Source of the DNA: Streptomyces sp. WMMB 322
GTDB lineage: Bacteria; Actinomycetota; Actinomycetes; Streptomycetales; Streptomycetaceae
Assembly: GCF_900090145.1 (NCBI RefSeq)
Contig: NZ_FMHI01000026.1
Coordinates: 1 to 64,000 of the forward strand
Reading direction: 5' to 3'
DNA length: 64,000 nucleotides
Under the pieces are notes generated by a model. It ran no database searches. It saw only the letters and a list, made by a program, of their open reading frames with translations, and was not told the origin of the DNA. A program made the position numbers and the translations under genes. Of this stretch, positions 42,394-50,516 are shown one piece after another. The first letter of the stretch is position 1. Each line of letters starts with the position of its first letter.

Positions 42394-42443
42394 TGTGAGT
42401 TCCACCCTTGGCCTTGAGCGGCGAAGTTGCAAAGATCGCCGTC

Positions 42444-43526
42444 ATGGAGCTGCTGAATGACTTGGTGGACAAAGGTCTGCGCCGCGAGCTGCCGACACGT
42501 GACGAGGCACGCGCCGTTTTGGAGACCTCCGACGATGAATTGCTGGACGTGGTGGCCGCGGCCGGAAAGGTGCGGCGCCACTGGTTCGGGCGGAGGGTGA
42601 AGCTCAACTACCTCGTCAACCTCAAGTCCGGGCTGTGCCCCGAGGATTGCTCGTACTGCTCGCAGCGGCTCGGTTCGCAGGCGGAGATCCTCAAGTACAC
42701 CTGGCTGAAGCCCGACGAGGCGACCTCGGCCGCCGAGGCGGGGCTCAAGGGCGGCGCGAAGCGGGTCTGTCTGGTGGCCAGCGGCCGTGGACCGACGGAC
42801 CGCGACATCGACCGCGTCTCCAAGACCATCAGCGCCATCAAGGAGCAGCACGAGGGCGTCGAAGTGTGCGCCTGCCTCGGCCTGCTCTCCGACGGCCAGG
42901 CCGCCCGCCTGCAGGAGGCCGGCGCCGACGCCTACAACCACAACCTCAACACCTCCGAGGCGACGTACGGGGACATCTGCACCACCCACGACTACTCCGA
43001 CCGGCAGGAGACGGTGCGTCAGGCGCAGAGCGCCGGCCTGTCGGCCTGTTCCGGGCTCATCGCGGGCATGGGCGAGAGCGACGAGGACCTCGTGGACGTG
43101 GTCTTCGCGCTGCGCGAGATGGACCCGGACTCGGTACCGGTCAACTTCCTCATCCCCTTCGAGGGGACGCCGCTGGCGGATGAGTGGAACCTGACTCCGC
43201 AGCGGGCGCTCCGCATCCTCGCGATGGTGCGGTTCGTGCACCCGGATGCGGAGGTGCGGCTGGCCGGCGGACGCGAGGTGCATCTGCGGTCGATGCAGCC
43301 GCTCGCGCTGCATCTCGCCAACTCCGTCTTCCTCGGCGACTACCTGACCAGCGAGGGGCAGGCGGGCCAGTCCGACCTGGAGATGATCGCGGACGCCGGG
43401 TTCGAGGTCGAGGGCACGGACACCACCACGCTGCCCGAACACCGGGAGCAGCCCGGGCAGCGCCCCGAGGACCTGGTCACCGTGCGCCGGCGGGGAGCCG
43501 GCACCGCTCTGCCGCCCAATGCCTGA
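42444..43526 (+). CDS. bioB: Biotin synthase
   Basis: A 360-aa radical-SAM enzyme inserting sulfur into dethiobiotin. CPEDCSYC (Cys65, Cys69, Cys72) binds the SAM [4Fe-4S] cluster; the second cluster ligands are in VCLVASG, CACLGLL and SACSGLI. YNHNLNTS is conserved. ATG 42444 (MELLNDLVDKG) matches the normal start; an upstream TTG would add a non-homologous leader. The RBS is poor, so translation may depend on the leader. It is first gene of bioB-bioA-bioD. Confidence 0.95.
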   Translation: MELLNDLVDKGLRRELPTRDEARAVLETSDDELLDVVAAAGKVRRHWFGRRVKLNYLVNLKSGLCPEDCSYCSQRLGSQAEILKYTWLKPDEATSAAEAGLKGGAKRVCLVASGRGPTDRDIDRVSKTISAIKEQHEGVEVCACLGLLSDGQAARLQEAGADAYNHNLNTSEATYGDICTTHDYSDRQETVRQAQSAGLSACSGLIAGMGESDEDLVDVVFALREMDPDSVPVNFLIPFEGTPLADEWNLTPQRALRILAMVRFVHPDAEVRLAGGREVHLRSMQPLALHLANSVFLGDYLTSEGQAGQSDLEMIADAGFEVEGTDTTTLPEHREQPGQRPEDLVTVRRRGAGTALPPNA

Positions 43527-44865
43527 GCCCGCCCGCATTCCCGTGGAGAGCGCCCCCCTCCCCCAAGACCCGCTGAGCCCGGGTGAGTTGCTCGACCTGG
43601 ACCGGCGGCACGTCTGGCATCCGTACGGGCCCATGCCGGGGCGCACCGCACCGCTGGTCGTCGAGTCGGCATCCGGGGTGCGTCTGCGCCTGGCCGAGGA
43701 GTTCTGCGGGCGGCGGGAGCTGGTGGACGGAATGTCCTCCTGGTGGTCGGCCGTGCACGGCTACAACCACCCGGTTCTCAACGAGGCGGCGCACACCCAG
43801 CTGGAACGCATGAGCCATGTCATGTTCGGCGGGCTGACGCACGAGCCGGCCGTGCGGCTCGCGAAGCGGCTCGTGAACATCACGCCGGAAGGCCTCGAAC
43901 ACGTCTTCCTCGCCGACTCCGGGTCGGTCTCGGTCGAGGTCGCCGTCAAGATGTGCCTGCAGTACTGGCGTTCGCGGGGGCGGGCGGCGAAGCGGCGGCT
44001 GATGACGTGGAGGGGCGGCTACCACGGTGACACCTGGCATCCGATGTCCGTGTGCGACCCGGAAGGGGGCATGCACGAGCTGTGGTCGGGGGTGCTCCCA
44101 CGGCAGGTCTTCGCCGACGCCCCGCCCTCCGGTTTCGGCGCGGCACCGGACGAGAGCTATGTGCGGCACCTCCACGAGACGATCGCGCGGCACGCGGACG
44201 AGCTGGCCGCGGTGATCGTGGAGCCGGTCGTGCAGGGAGCGGGAGGCATGCGCTTCCACTCCCCCGCGTACGTGCGGGCGCTGCGCGAGGCCTGCGACGA
44301 GCACGACGTCCTGCTCGTACTCGATGAGATCGCCACCGGTTTCGGGCGCACCGGAGCCCTCTTCGCCGCGGAGCACGCAGGTGTCGTACCGGATGTGATG
44401 TGCCTCGGCAAGGCGCTGACCGGCGGTTACCTCACGCTTGCCGCGGCGTTGTGCACCCCACGCGTGGCCGAGGGGATCTCGCAGGGTGAGGTGCCGGTAC
44501 TGGCGCACGGCCCGACCTTCATGGGGAACCCGCTCGCCACGGCCGTCGCGGACGCCTCCGTCGGTCTGCTCCTGGAGGGGGACTGGGCGGGCGAAGTGCG
44601 CCGCATCGAGAACGGGCTGCGCGAGGGGCTGGCTCCTGCCTCCGAGCTGGCCGGTGTGACGGACGTACGGGTGCTCGGTGCCATCGGTGTCCTCCAGCTC
44701 CGCCACAACGTCGACATGGCCGCCGCGACCCGGGCTGCCGCCCGCAGCGGCGTATGGCTGCGGCCCTTCCGCGACATGGTCTACGCGATGCCTCCTTACG
44801 TGACGAGCGACGAGGACGTGGCGGCGATCTGTACGGCGATGCTGGCCGCGGCGGCGGAGGGCTGA
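43519..44865 (+). CDS. bioA: Adenosylmethionine-8-amino-7-oxononanoate aminotransferase
   Basis: A 448-aa PLP enzyme (7,8-diaminopelargonate synthase). Motifs: VDGMSSWWSAVHGYNHP, TWRGGYHGDT, LVLDEIATGFGRTG, PLP Lys298 in CLGKALTGGY, HGPTFMGNPLA. ATG 43519 overlaps the bioB stop by 8 nt, indicating coupling. Confidence 0.95.
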   Translation: MPEPARIPVESAPLPQDPLSPGELLDLDRRHVWHPYGPMPGRTAPLVVESASGVRLRLAEEFCGRRELVDGMSSWWSAVHGYNHPVLNEAAHTQLERMSHVMFGGLTHEPAVRLAKRLVNITPEGLEHVFLADSGSVSVEVAVKMCLQYWRSRGRAAKRRLMTWRGGYHGDTWHPMSVCDPEGGMHELWSGVLPRQVFADAPPSGFGAAPDESYVRHLHETIARHADELAAVIVEPVVQGAGGMRFHSPAYVRALREACDEHDVLLVLDEIATGFGRTGALFAAEHAGVVPDVMCLGKALTGGYLTLAAALCTPRVAEGISQGEVPVLAHGPTFMGNPLATAVADASVGLLLEGDWAGEVRRIENGLREGLAPASELAGVTDVRVLGAIGVLQLRHNVDMAAATRAAARSGVWLRPFRDMVYAMPPYVTSDEDVAAICTAMLAAAAEG

Positions 44866-44869
44866 GGCG

Positions 44870-45595
44870 GTGCGGGGAATCATCGTCGTCACAGGGACGG
44901 GCACGGAGGTCGGCAAGACGGTCGCCACGGCGGCGATGGCAGCGGCAGCCCTGGAGCGGGGTCTGTCGGTGGCGGTCCTGAAACCCGCCCAGACCGGTGT
45001 GGCGGCGGGTGAGCCCGCCGATGTGGAGACGGTGCGGCAGCTGGCGGGCGAGGAGGTCACCGGAGCCGAACTCGCCCGCTATCCGGAGCCGTTGGCGCCC
45101 GGGACCGCCGCGCGGCGCTCGGGCCTCGCCTGCGTGGCCCCCGCGCAGATCGCGGAGGCCGCGCGGCGGCTGGCGCACGTGCACGACCTGGTGCTGGTGG
45201 AAGGCGCGGGCGGGCTGCTCGTACGGTTCGACGACGCCGGGGCGACCCTCGCGGACGCGGCAAGGCTTCTGGATGCGGAGGTGGTGGTGGTCGCCGCCGC
45301 GGGTCTGGGCACGCTCAACGCGACGGCGCTGACCACGGAGGCCCTGCGCGCCCGCGGACTGCGCACGCGCGGCGTGGTGATCGGCAGCTTCCCCGCCGAG
45401 CCCGATCTGGCGACGCGCTGCAACGTGGAGGATCTTCCGGCGGCGTCCGGAGCGGCGCTGGCGGGGGCGCTGCCCGCGGGGGCAGGTGCGATGAGCACCC
45501 CCGACTTCCGTGCGGCGGCGCCGAGCTGGCTCACCGGCAGGCTCGGCGGCAGCCGTAAGGCGTCCGACCCTCGGAGTCCGGCCCTCGGCATCTGA
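44870..45595 (+). CDS. bioD: Dethiobiotin synthetase
   Basis: A 241-aa ATPase that closes the ureido ring of dethiobiotin. P-loop GTGTEVGKT (residues 9-17), KPAQTG, and VEGAGGLLVRF. GTG 44870 lies 4 nt past the bioA stop. The C-terminus (SRKASDPRSPALGI) is somewhat long. Confidence 0.95.
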   Translation: MRGIIVVTGTGTEVGKTVATAAMAAAALERGLSVAVLKPAQTGVAAGEPADVETVRQLAGEEVTGAELARYPEPLAPGTAARRSGLACVAPAQIAEAARRLAHVHDLVLVEGAGGLLVRFDDAGATLADAARLLDAEVVVVAAAGLGTLNATALTTEALRARGLRTRGVVIGSFPAEPDLATRCNVEDLPAASGAALAGALPAGAGAMSTPDFRAAAPSWLTGRLGGSRKASDPRSPALGI

Positions 45596-45734
45596 CCTCG
45601 GCGTCTGCCCCCCCGGCCCCGGCCGGTTCCCGTGGCCGCGACGTGCGCGTGCCGTCCGGCTGCTCGGCAGCGACGCCGGGAGGCAGTGCGCCCTGCTGCC
45701 GCCCACAGCCGTCGGCCCGGGGGCGCCGCGCGGG

Positions 45735-46106
45735 TCAGCTCGTCCAGGTGCGCAGTTCGAGGGCGATGTCGCGCACGCCCGCAGAGCCGTCCTTGACGAG
45801 CCACGCCAGGTCGCGGATCTTCTCGGGAGACACCTGGACCCGCAGCCCGCTGGCGACGAGGTATCCGTAGGCGACGGCGCACGCGAACAGGGCATTGCCC
45901 CGTTCCAGCGCGGGCACGTGGAGCAGAAGCTGCAGCAGCGCGGCGGCCCGGTCCTGCGGCTCGGCGTAGACGGGGCGCTCGAATATGGTCGCTTCGTGCC
46001 TGCTGACGGCGGCGACGAGGGCCCCGTAGTCGGTGACACGGGGGTCACCGGGAGCCTTGGACTCCGCGACCATCAGAAGCCAGGCGAGGTCGATGCGGAG
46101 AGTCAC
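45735..46106 (-). CDS. Fic/Doc-like toxin of a type II system, atypical motif
   Basis: A 123-aa mostly helical protein encoded with its antitoxin (4-nt ATGA overlap). The helix LLLHVPALERGNALFACAVAYGYLVASG aligns with the Fic/Doc core, but HPFxDGNKR is degenerate: His and Gly-Asn remain and the invariant Lys-Arg is Ala-Leu. It is annotated as a Doc-like component in related genomes as far as I recall. It may kill by a different route or be attenuated. Confidence 0.65.
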   Translation of the reverse strand: MTLRIDLAWLLMVAESKAPGDPRVTDYGALVAAVSRHEATIFERPVYAEPQDRAAALLQLLLHVPALERGNALFACAVAYGYLVASGLRVQVSPEKIRDLAWLVKDGSAGVRDIALELRTWTS

Positions 46107-46348
46107 GTACGCGGAAGACCCTCGCTCTCGCGGTGTCCGGACTCCGGAAACTCCTCCGCGAAGACCGACTCGTAGCTCTTCATGAACTCCGACGCCGCTT
46201 CGACGAACGTCTGCCCCGCCTCCCCGGCGTCGCGCTCGACCAGCTCCTCGATGTAGCGGTTCATGCTCACTCCCCGCTCGAGGGCGCGCTCTCGCGCCGT
46301 GTGTGCGGTCGCTTCATCCACCCGGACGTTCAGCTGAGTCTTCGACAC
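46103..46348 (-). CDS. Ribbon-helix-helix antitoxin
   Basis: An 81-aa antitoxin. The N-terminal half is an Arc/CopG-type ribbon-helix-helix (TQLNVRVDEATAHTARERAL, GVSMNRYIEELVERD) and the C-terminal half is acidic and predicted to bind the toxin. ATG 46348. Upstream is an inverted repeat that should be its operator. Confidence 0.82.
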   Translation of the reverse strand: MSKTQLNVRVDEATAHTARERALERGVSMNRYIEELVERDAGEAGQTFVEAASEFMKSYESVFAEEFPESGHRESEGLPRT

Positions 46349-46356
46349 ACGTCAAA

Positions 46357-46376
46357 GCTAGCACTCAACTGCTAGC
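46357..46376. promoter_or_regulatory. Predicted antitoxin operator GCTAGCA-N6-TGCTAGC
   Basis: GCTAGCA (46357-46363) and TGCTAGC (46370-46376) with a 6-nt spacer lie 9 nt upstream of the antitoxin start, typical of RHH autorepressor sites. The TA promoter should overlap this. Confidence 0.8.
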
Positions 46377-46505
46377 AGTGGCTATGGGCGGGGTCGAGCT
46401 GCCCCTTGCACGGCCGGATCCCGCTGTCAGTGCCCTGCCCTACAGTTCTGCGCCGTGACGGGCTGCGGGGGAATTCCGCACCGGACCGGCGGAGGGGGAG
46501 CAGCC

Positions 46506-46886
46506 GTGAGCTGGACGGGATGGGCCGTGGTCGTGCTGGTGGCCGTCGTCGGCGGATGGATGCTCTTCGACGGGCTGCACGCGCTGATCACGGGCGACTT
46601 CGTGACGCCCGCCGGCGGAACGCACGCCGGCCGGCTGGGCCCGTGGGCGGACCTGGTCTCCGGCATCGGGGGCGATCCCAGATCGCTGCTGGTCAAGTGG
46701 ACTTTCGTCGGGTACGCGGCGGCGTACCTCATCTCAGTGGCGGCCTTCGCCGCGGGAGCGGTGCAGGCATGGTGGGCGGTGGCGCTCCTCGCCGTGCTCG
46801 GACTGTGGTACCTGCCGTTCGGAACGGTGGCGAACCTGGTAGTGCTGGTGCTCCTGCTCACGCCCTCGCTCCGCATACGCAGCTGA
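46506..46886 (+). CDS. Integral membrane protein, hypothetical
   Basis: A 126-aa protein with about four helices (WTGWAVVVLVAVVGGWMLFDG, WTFVGYAAAYLISVAAFAAG, WWAVALLAVLGLWYLPFGT, ANLVVLVLLL). GTG 46506 follows GGAGGGGGAG; an upstream in-frame GTG is less likely. I see no known family beyond actinobacterial membrane proteins. It is on the opposite strand to the TA pair. Confidence 0.65.
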   Translation: MSWTGWAVVVLVAVVGGWMLFDGLHALITGDFVTPAGGTHAGRLGPWADLVSGIGGDPRSLLVKWTFVGYAAAYLISVAAFAAGAVQAWWAVALLAVLGLWYLPFGTVANLVVLVLLLTPSLRIRS

Positions 46887-47196
46887 CGCCGGACTGCAGC
46901 GTCCCCCGGGCCGAACCCCTGATGCGGGCCGCATACGACCCGCCTTCCGGGGAACTCGCCGCCGACCCCGTCCGTCTACGATGAACAACCGACGTCGCTC
47001 CCGGCCCCCGGGCCGGTGACGCCCACGCCCCCGCGCCGAGCAGGGCACCCCTGAACGAAAGGTGTGAGAGTCCGCCCATGGGCGACCCTCCCAACAGCAC
47101 ACAGCACCGTGACCGGCACGGCGCGAGCGCCACGTCCCGCCCCGCACCGCCCACCGTGTCCCGCCAGGTGCTTCTGTCTCCCGCGGAGGCGGCCCG
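46887..47196. other. Intergenic region, with an optional 40-codon ORF
   Basis: A GC palindrome lies near 46999-47014. ATG 47078 opens a 40-codon frame (MGDPPNSTQHRDRHG...) ending at 47200 with a 4-nt overlap to the following GTG start. Its RBS is weak and its content is low complexity, so it is not called as a gene. Nothing else is seen. Confidence 0.35.
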
Positions 47197-48558
47197 GTGA
47201 CCGAGGTGCTCTTCCTCCTCCTCGCTCTGCTGCTCGCCCTGGCCTGCGGCGCGTTCGTCGCCGCCGAGTTCTCGCTGACGACGGTGGAGCGCGCCGATCT
47301 GGAACGCTCCGTGCAGCGCGGCGAGCGGGGCGCGCGCAGCGCGATGGCGGCGGTGCGGTCGCTGACGTTCCAGCTCTCCGGTGCACAGCTCGGGATCACG
47401 GTCACCAATCTGGTCGTCGGCATGCTGGCCGAGCCGTCGATCGCGAAGCTGATCGCCGGCCCTCTGAGAGCCCTCGGGGTGCCGTCCTCCGCGGCGCCCT
47501 CCGCCGCGCTCGTCCTCGGCACCGCGCTGTCCACACTCGTGCTGATGGTGGTCGGCGAGCTCGTCCCGAAGAACTGGGCGATCTCCAGACCGCTGGCCAT
47601 CGCCAAGGCGGTCGCCACCCCGCAGCGGGCCTTCTCCGCGCTCTTCCGTCCGCTGATCCGGCATCTGAACAACACGGCCAACCGGATCATGCACCGGATG
47701 GGCCTCGAACCGACCGAGGAGCTGGCCTCCGCGCGCTCTCCCCGCGAACTCGTCGCGCTCGCCCGCCACTCGGCCAAGGAGGGCGCGCTGGAGCCGGACA
47801 CGGCCGACCTGTTCGTGAGGACGCTGCACCTGCCGGAGCTGACGGCCGAGAACGTCATGACCCCGCGCGTGCAGGTCACGTCGCTGGATGTGCAGGCCAA
47901 CGCCGAGGACGTCGCCAACGCCACCCGTGCCACGGGCCTCTCCCGCTTCCCCGTCGTGCGCGGCGGCCTCGACACCGTCGTCGGCATCGTCCGGATCAAG
48001 GACGTGCTGGCGGTGCCGGCGGATGATCGTGTGCGCTGTCCGGTGACGGACCTGATGCGCGAGCCGCTGCTCGTGCCCGAGTCACTGACCGTGGACCGGC
48101 TGCTGGACCGCATGCCGGGCGGGGACAGGAGCATTGCCGTCGTCATCGACGAGTACGGCGGCACGGCCGGTGTCGTCACGCTCGAGGACATCATCGAGGA
48201 AGTCGTGGGAGAGGTGCGCGACGAGCACGACCCGCAGGAACCCCCGGACCTCGCCCCGGCAGGCCGCGACCCGGACGGGCGGCGCGTCTTCGACGCCGAC
48301 GGCGCCACTCGCATCGACCAGCTGGAGACCATCGGCCTGCGGGCTCCCGAGGGCCCGTACGAGACGCTGGCCGGGCTGGTCGCGACCGGGCTCGGCCGGA
48401 TCCCCGAGCGGGGTGACTCACTGGACGTCGCGGGCTGGCACATCGAGGTCGTCGATGCGCACGGACGCCGTGCCGCCCGCTCGCAGCTCACCGCTCCGCC
48501 CGAGCCCGGCGAGGAGCACGGCGCCGACGAGGCCGAGGAGGAGGTGGATCACCGATGA
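47197..48558 (+). CDS. CNNM/DUF21-CBS transporter-like protein (hemolysin C family)
   Basis: A 453-aa membrane protein with an N-terminal DUF21 domain (three to four helices: LFLLLALLLALACGAFVAAEFS, VTNLVVGMLAEPSI, LVLMVVGELVPKN), two CBS domains (VMTPRVQVTSLD, PVVRGGLDTVVGIVRIKDV and DYGGTAGVVTLEDIIEE) and a CorC_HlyC domain at the C-terminus. This family handles Mg2+/Co2+ efflux or Na+-linked transport. GTG 47197 follows CGGAGGCGGCC. It overlaps the next gene by 4 nt and forms a two-gene unit. Confidence 0.9.
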   Translation: MTEVLFLLLALLLALACGAFVAAEFSLTTVERADLERSVQRGERGARSAMAAVRSLTFQLSGAQLGITVTNLVVGMLAEPSIAKLIAGPLRALGVPSSAAPSAALVLGTALSTLVLMVVGELVPKNWAISRPLAIAKAVATPQRAFSALFRPLIRHLNNTANRIMHRMGLEPTEELASARSPRELVALARHSAKEGALEPDTADLFVRTLHLPELTAENVMTPRVQVTSLDVQANAEDVANATRATGLSRFPVVRGGLDTVVGIVRIKDVLAVPADDRVRCPVTDLMREPLLVPESLTVDRLLDRMPGGDRSIAVVIDEYGGTAGVVTLEDIIEEVVGEVRDEHDPQEPPDLAPAGRDPDGRRVFDADGATRIDQLETIGLRAPEGPYETLAGLVATGLGRIPERGDSLDVAGWHIEVVDAHGRRAARSQLTAPPEPGEEHGADEAEEEVDHR

Positions 48559-49589
48559 CTGCGATCCAGCTGTTCATCGGACTGCTGACGCTCGTCGCCA
48601 ACGCCTTCTTCGTGGGCGCGGAGTTCGGGCTGATCTCCGTGCGTCGCGCACAGATCGAACCGCTCGCGGAGAACGGGGACCGGCGGGCCCGCAGTGTCCT
48701 GTGGGGCCTGGAGAACGTCTCCGCCCTGCTGGCGGCGGCGCAGCTGGGCATCACGCTCTGCACGCTGGTGCTCGGTGTCGTGGCCGAACCCGCCATCGAG
48801 CATCTCCTGGAGCCCCTCTTCCACCTGGTGGGCGTCAGCGACGGCCTCGCCGGCATCATCTCCTTCGTCATCGCTCTGACGGCGGCCACGTACGCGCACA
48901 TGCTGCTGGGCGAGATGCTGCCGAAGAACATCGCTCTGGCCGGTCCGGAGCGTGCGGCGCTGCTGCTGGGCCCGCCGCTGGTGGCGCTGGCGCGGGCGCT
49001 GCGTCCGGTGATCTTCACGGTGAACGCGTTCGCCAACAGCCTGCTGAAGCTGCTGCGTGTGGAGCCCAAGGGCGAAGTCGTCTCGACGTTCTCCGACGAC
49101 GAGCTGGCGCAGATGGTCGCCGACTCCAGCGAGGCGGGTCTGCTGGACGCCGGCTCCACGGAACGTCTGCGGGACGCGCTGGAGCTCGGGCGGCGTCCCG
49201 TCGGCGCCGTCGCCAAGCCCACCGAGGAGGTCGTCGCCGCCCGCCTGGGAGTGACACCCGAGGAGCTGGAGCAGCTCGCGGCCAGCTCGGGCTTCTCCCG
49301 CTTCCCGGTGGTCGACAGCAAGGGCCGCGCTCTGGGATATCTGCACGTCAAGGACGCGCTGGACGCCCTCCCCCGCGACGCGGCCTTCCCCGCCACGGCG
49401 ATGCGGCCGATCGCCCGGGTCCACGCCTCGATGCCGCTCGACGACGTTCTGGGAGCGATGCGCTCCAGCAGCACGCATCTCGCCGCGGTGATGGACGACG
49501 GCGGACGCACGGCGGGAGTGGTCACGATGGAGGACGTGCTGCGCGAGCTGGTGCACCGCAGTCCGGAGGAGGAGCCATACGAGCGGTGA
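48555..49589 (+). CDS. Second CNNM/DUF21-CBS protein
   Basis: A 344-aa paralogue of the preceding protein, lacking the CorC_HlyC end. DUF21 helices (LFIGLLTLVANAFFVGAEFG, AHMLLGEMLPKNIALAG) and a CBS pair (SSGFSRFPVVDSKGRALGYL, GRTAGVVTMEDVLREL). ATG 48555 overlaps the first gene's stop (ATGA). Paired genes of this kind may form a heteromeric transporter; inference. Confidence 0.9.
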   Translation: MTAIQLFIGLLTLVANAFFVGAEFGLISVRRAQIEPLAENGDRRARSVLWGLENVSALLAAAQLGITLCTLVLGVVAEPAIEHLLEPLFHLVGVSDGLAGIISFVIALTAATYAHMLLGEMLPKNIALAGPERAALLLGPPLVALARALRPVIFTVNAFANSLLKLLRVEPKGEVVSTFSDDELAQMVADSSEAGLLDAGSTERLRDALELGRRPVGAVAKPTEEVVAARLGVTPEELEQLAASSGFSRFPVVDSKGRALGYLHVKDALDALPRDAAFPATAMRPIARVHASMPLDDVLGAMRSSSTHLAAVMDDGGRTAGVVTMEDVLRELVHRSPEEEPYER

Positions 49590-49624
49590 AAGGTCGCCCT
49601 GAGCACCGGATACGATGAACGGCC

Positions 49625-50485
49625 GTGAACACCGCGCAGGACTCCCCAGAAGCCTCCGGGGCCCGTGAGACCCCCGTCATACGCAGCTTCGTCGCCATCG
49701 GCGACTCCTTCACCGAAGGAATGTCCGACCGCCTTCCGGACGGCAGTTACCGCGGCTGGGCGGACCTGCTCGCGAGGCGCCTCGCCACCCACGCAGCGGG
49801 CGCTGCCGCGCGGCCGGCCTCCGGGCCGCCCGCGGAGGAGGGCTTCCGGTACGCCAACCTCGCCGTGCGCGGCAAGCTCATCGGGCAGATCGCCGCGGAA
49901 CAGGTGGACGCGGCCGCCGCGATGAACGCCGACCTGGTGACGCTCGTCGGCGGCCTCAACGACACGCTGCGGCCCCGGTGCGACATGGGCAGGGTGTGCG
50001 GTGTCCTGGAGGAGTGCGTGGGCAAACTGGCGCCGGGCTGCGGGCAGTTGGTGCTGATGCGCAGTCCCGGGCGCAACGGCCCCGGGCTGGAGCGCTACCG
50101 GGCCCGCATGGAGCACCTGTTCGAGTTCATCGACGACCTGGCCGGACGGCACGGTGCGGCAGTCGTCGACCTCTACACCGGAGGGCCGCTGGCCGATCCG
50201 CGGCTGTGGGCCGACGACCGGCTGCACCTGAACGGTGAGGGACACAGCCGGGTGGCCGAAGCGGTGTGCCAGCAGCTGGGTCATTCCGCCGTCTCGGACT
50301 GGCGCGCCCCTCTCGCTCCTTCCCCCTCACAGTCATGGGTCGCCCGGCGCCGGGCCGATGCACGCTTCACACGGGAACACCTGCTGCCGTGGATCGGCCG
50401 GCGGCTGACCGGACGCTCCAGCGGCGACGGCCGCACTCCCAAGCGCCCCGAGCTGACAGCGCTGGCCTGCGAGGACACCCCGTAG
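49625..50485 (+). CDS. SGNH/GDSL-family hydrolase
   Basis: A 286-aa esterase-like protein without signal peptide. Block I is FVAIGDSFTEG (Ser28), block III is GGLND, and the catalytic Asp/His are in DRLHLNGEGHS. It probably hydrolyses acyl or lipid esters inside the cell. It starts at GTG 49625 and sits 31 nt upstream of purB. Confidence 0.9.
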   Translation: MNTAQDSPEASGARETPVIRSFVAIGDSFTEGMSDRLPDGSYRGWADLLARRLATHAAGAAARPASGPPAEEGFRYANLAVRGKLIGQIAAEQVDAAAAMNADLVTLVGGLNDTLRPRCDMGRVCGVLEECVGKLAPGCGQLVLMRSPGRNGPGLERYRARMEHLFEFIDDLAGRHGAAVVDLYTGGPLADPRLWADDRLHLNGEGHSRVAEAVCQQLGHSAVSDWRAPLAPSPSQSWVARRRADARFTREHLLPWIGRRLTGRSSGDGRTPKRPELTALACEDTP

Positions 50486-50516
50486 AGGCCGGGGCGCCAC
50501 CCCGTAGAATCGGGCT

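Noticed and set aside
45735..46348. Prophage or integrative element at the TA locus
   Set aside because: No integrase, att-like repeats or phage genes are near; the TA pair lies between ordinary chromosomal genes.
47078..47200. 40-codon frame before the CNNM gene
   Set aside because: Weak ribosome binding site and low-complexity content; noted only within the intergenic entry.
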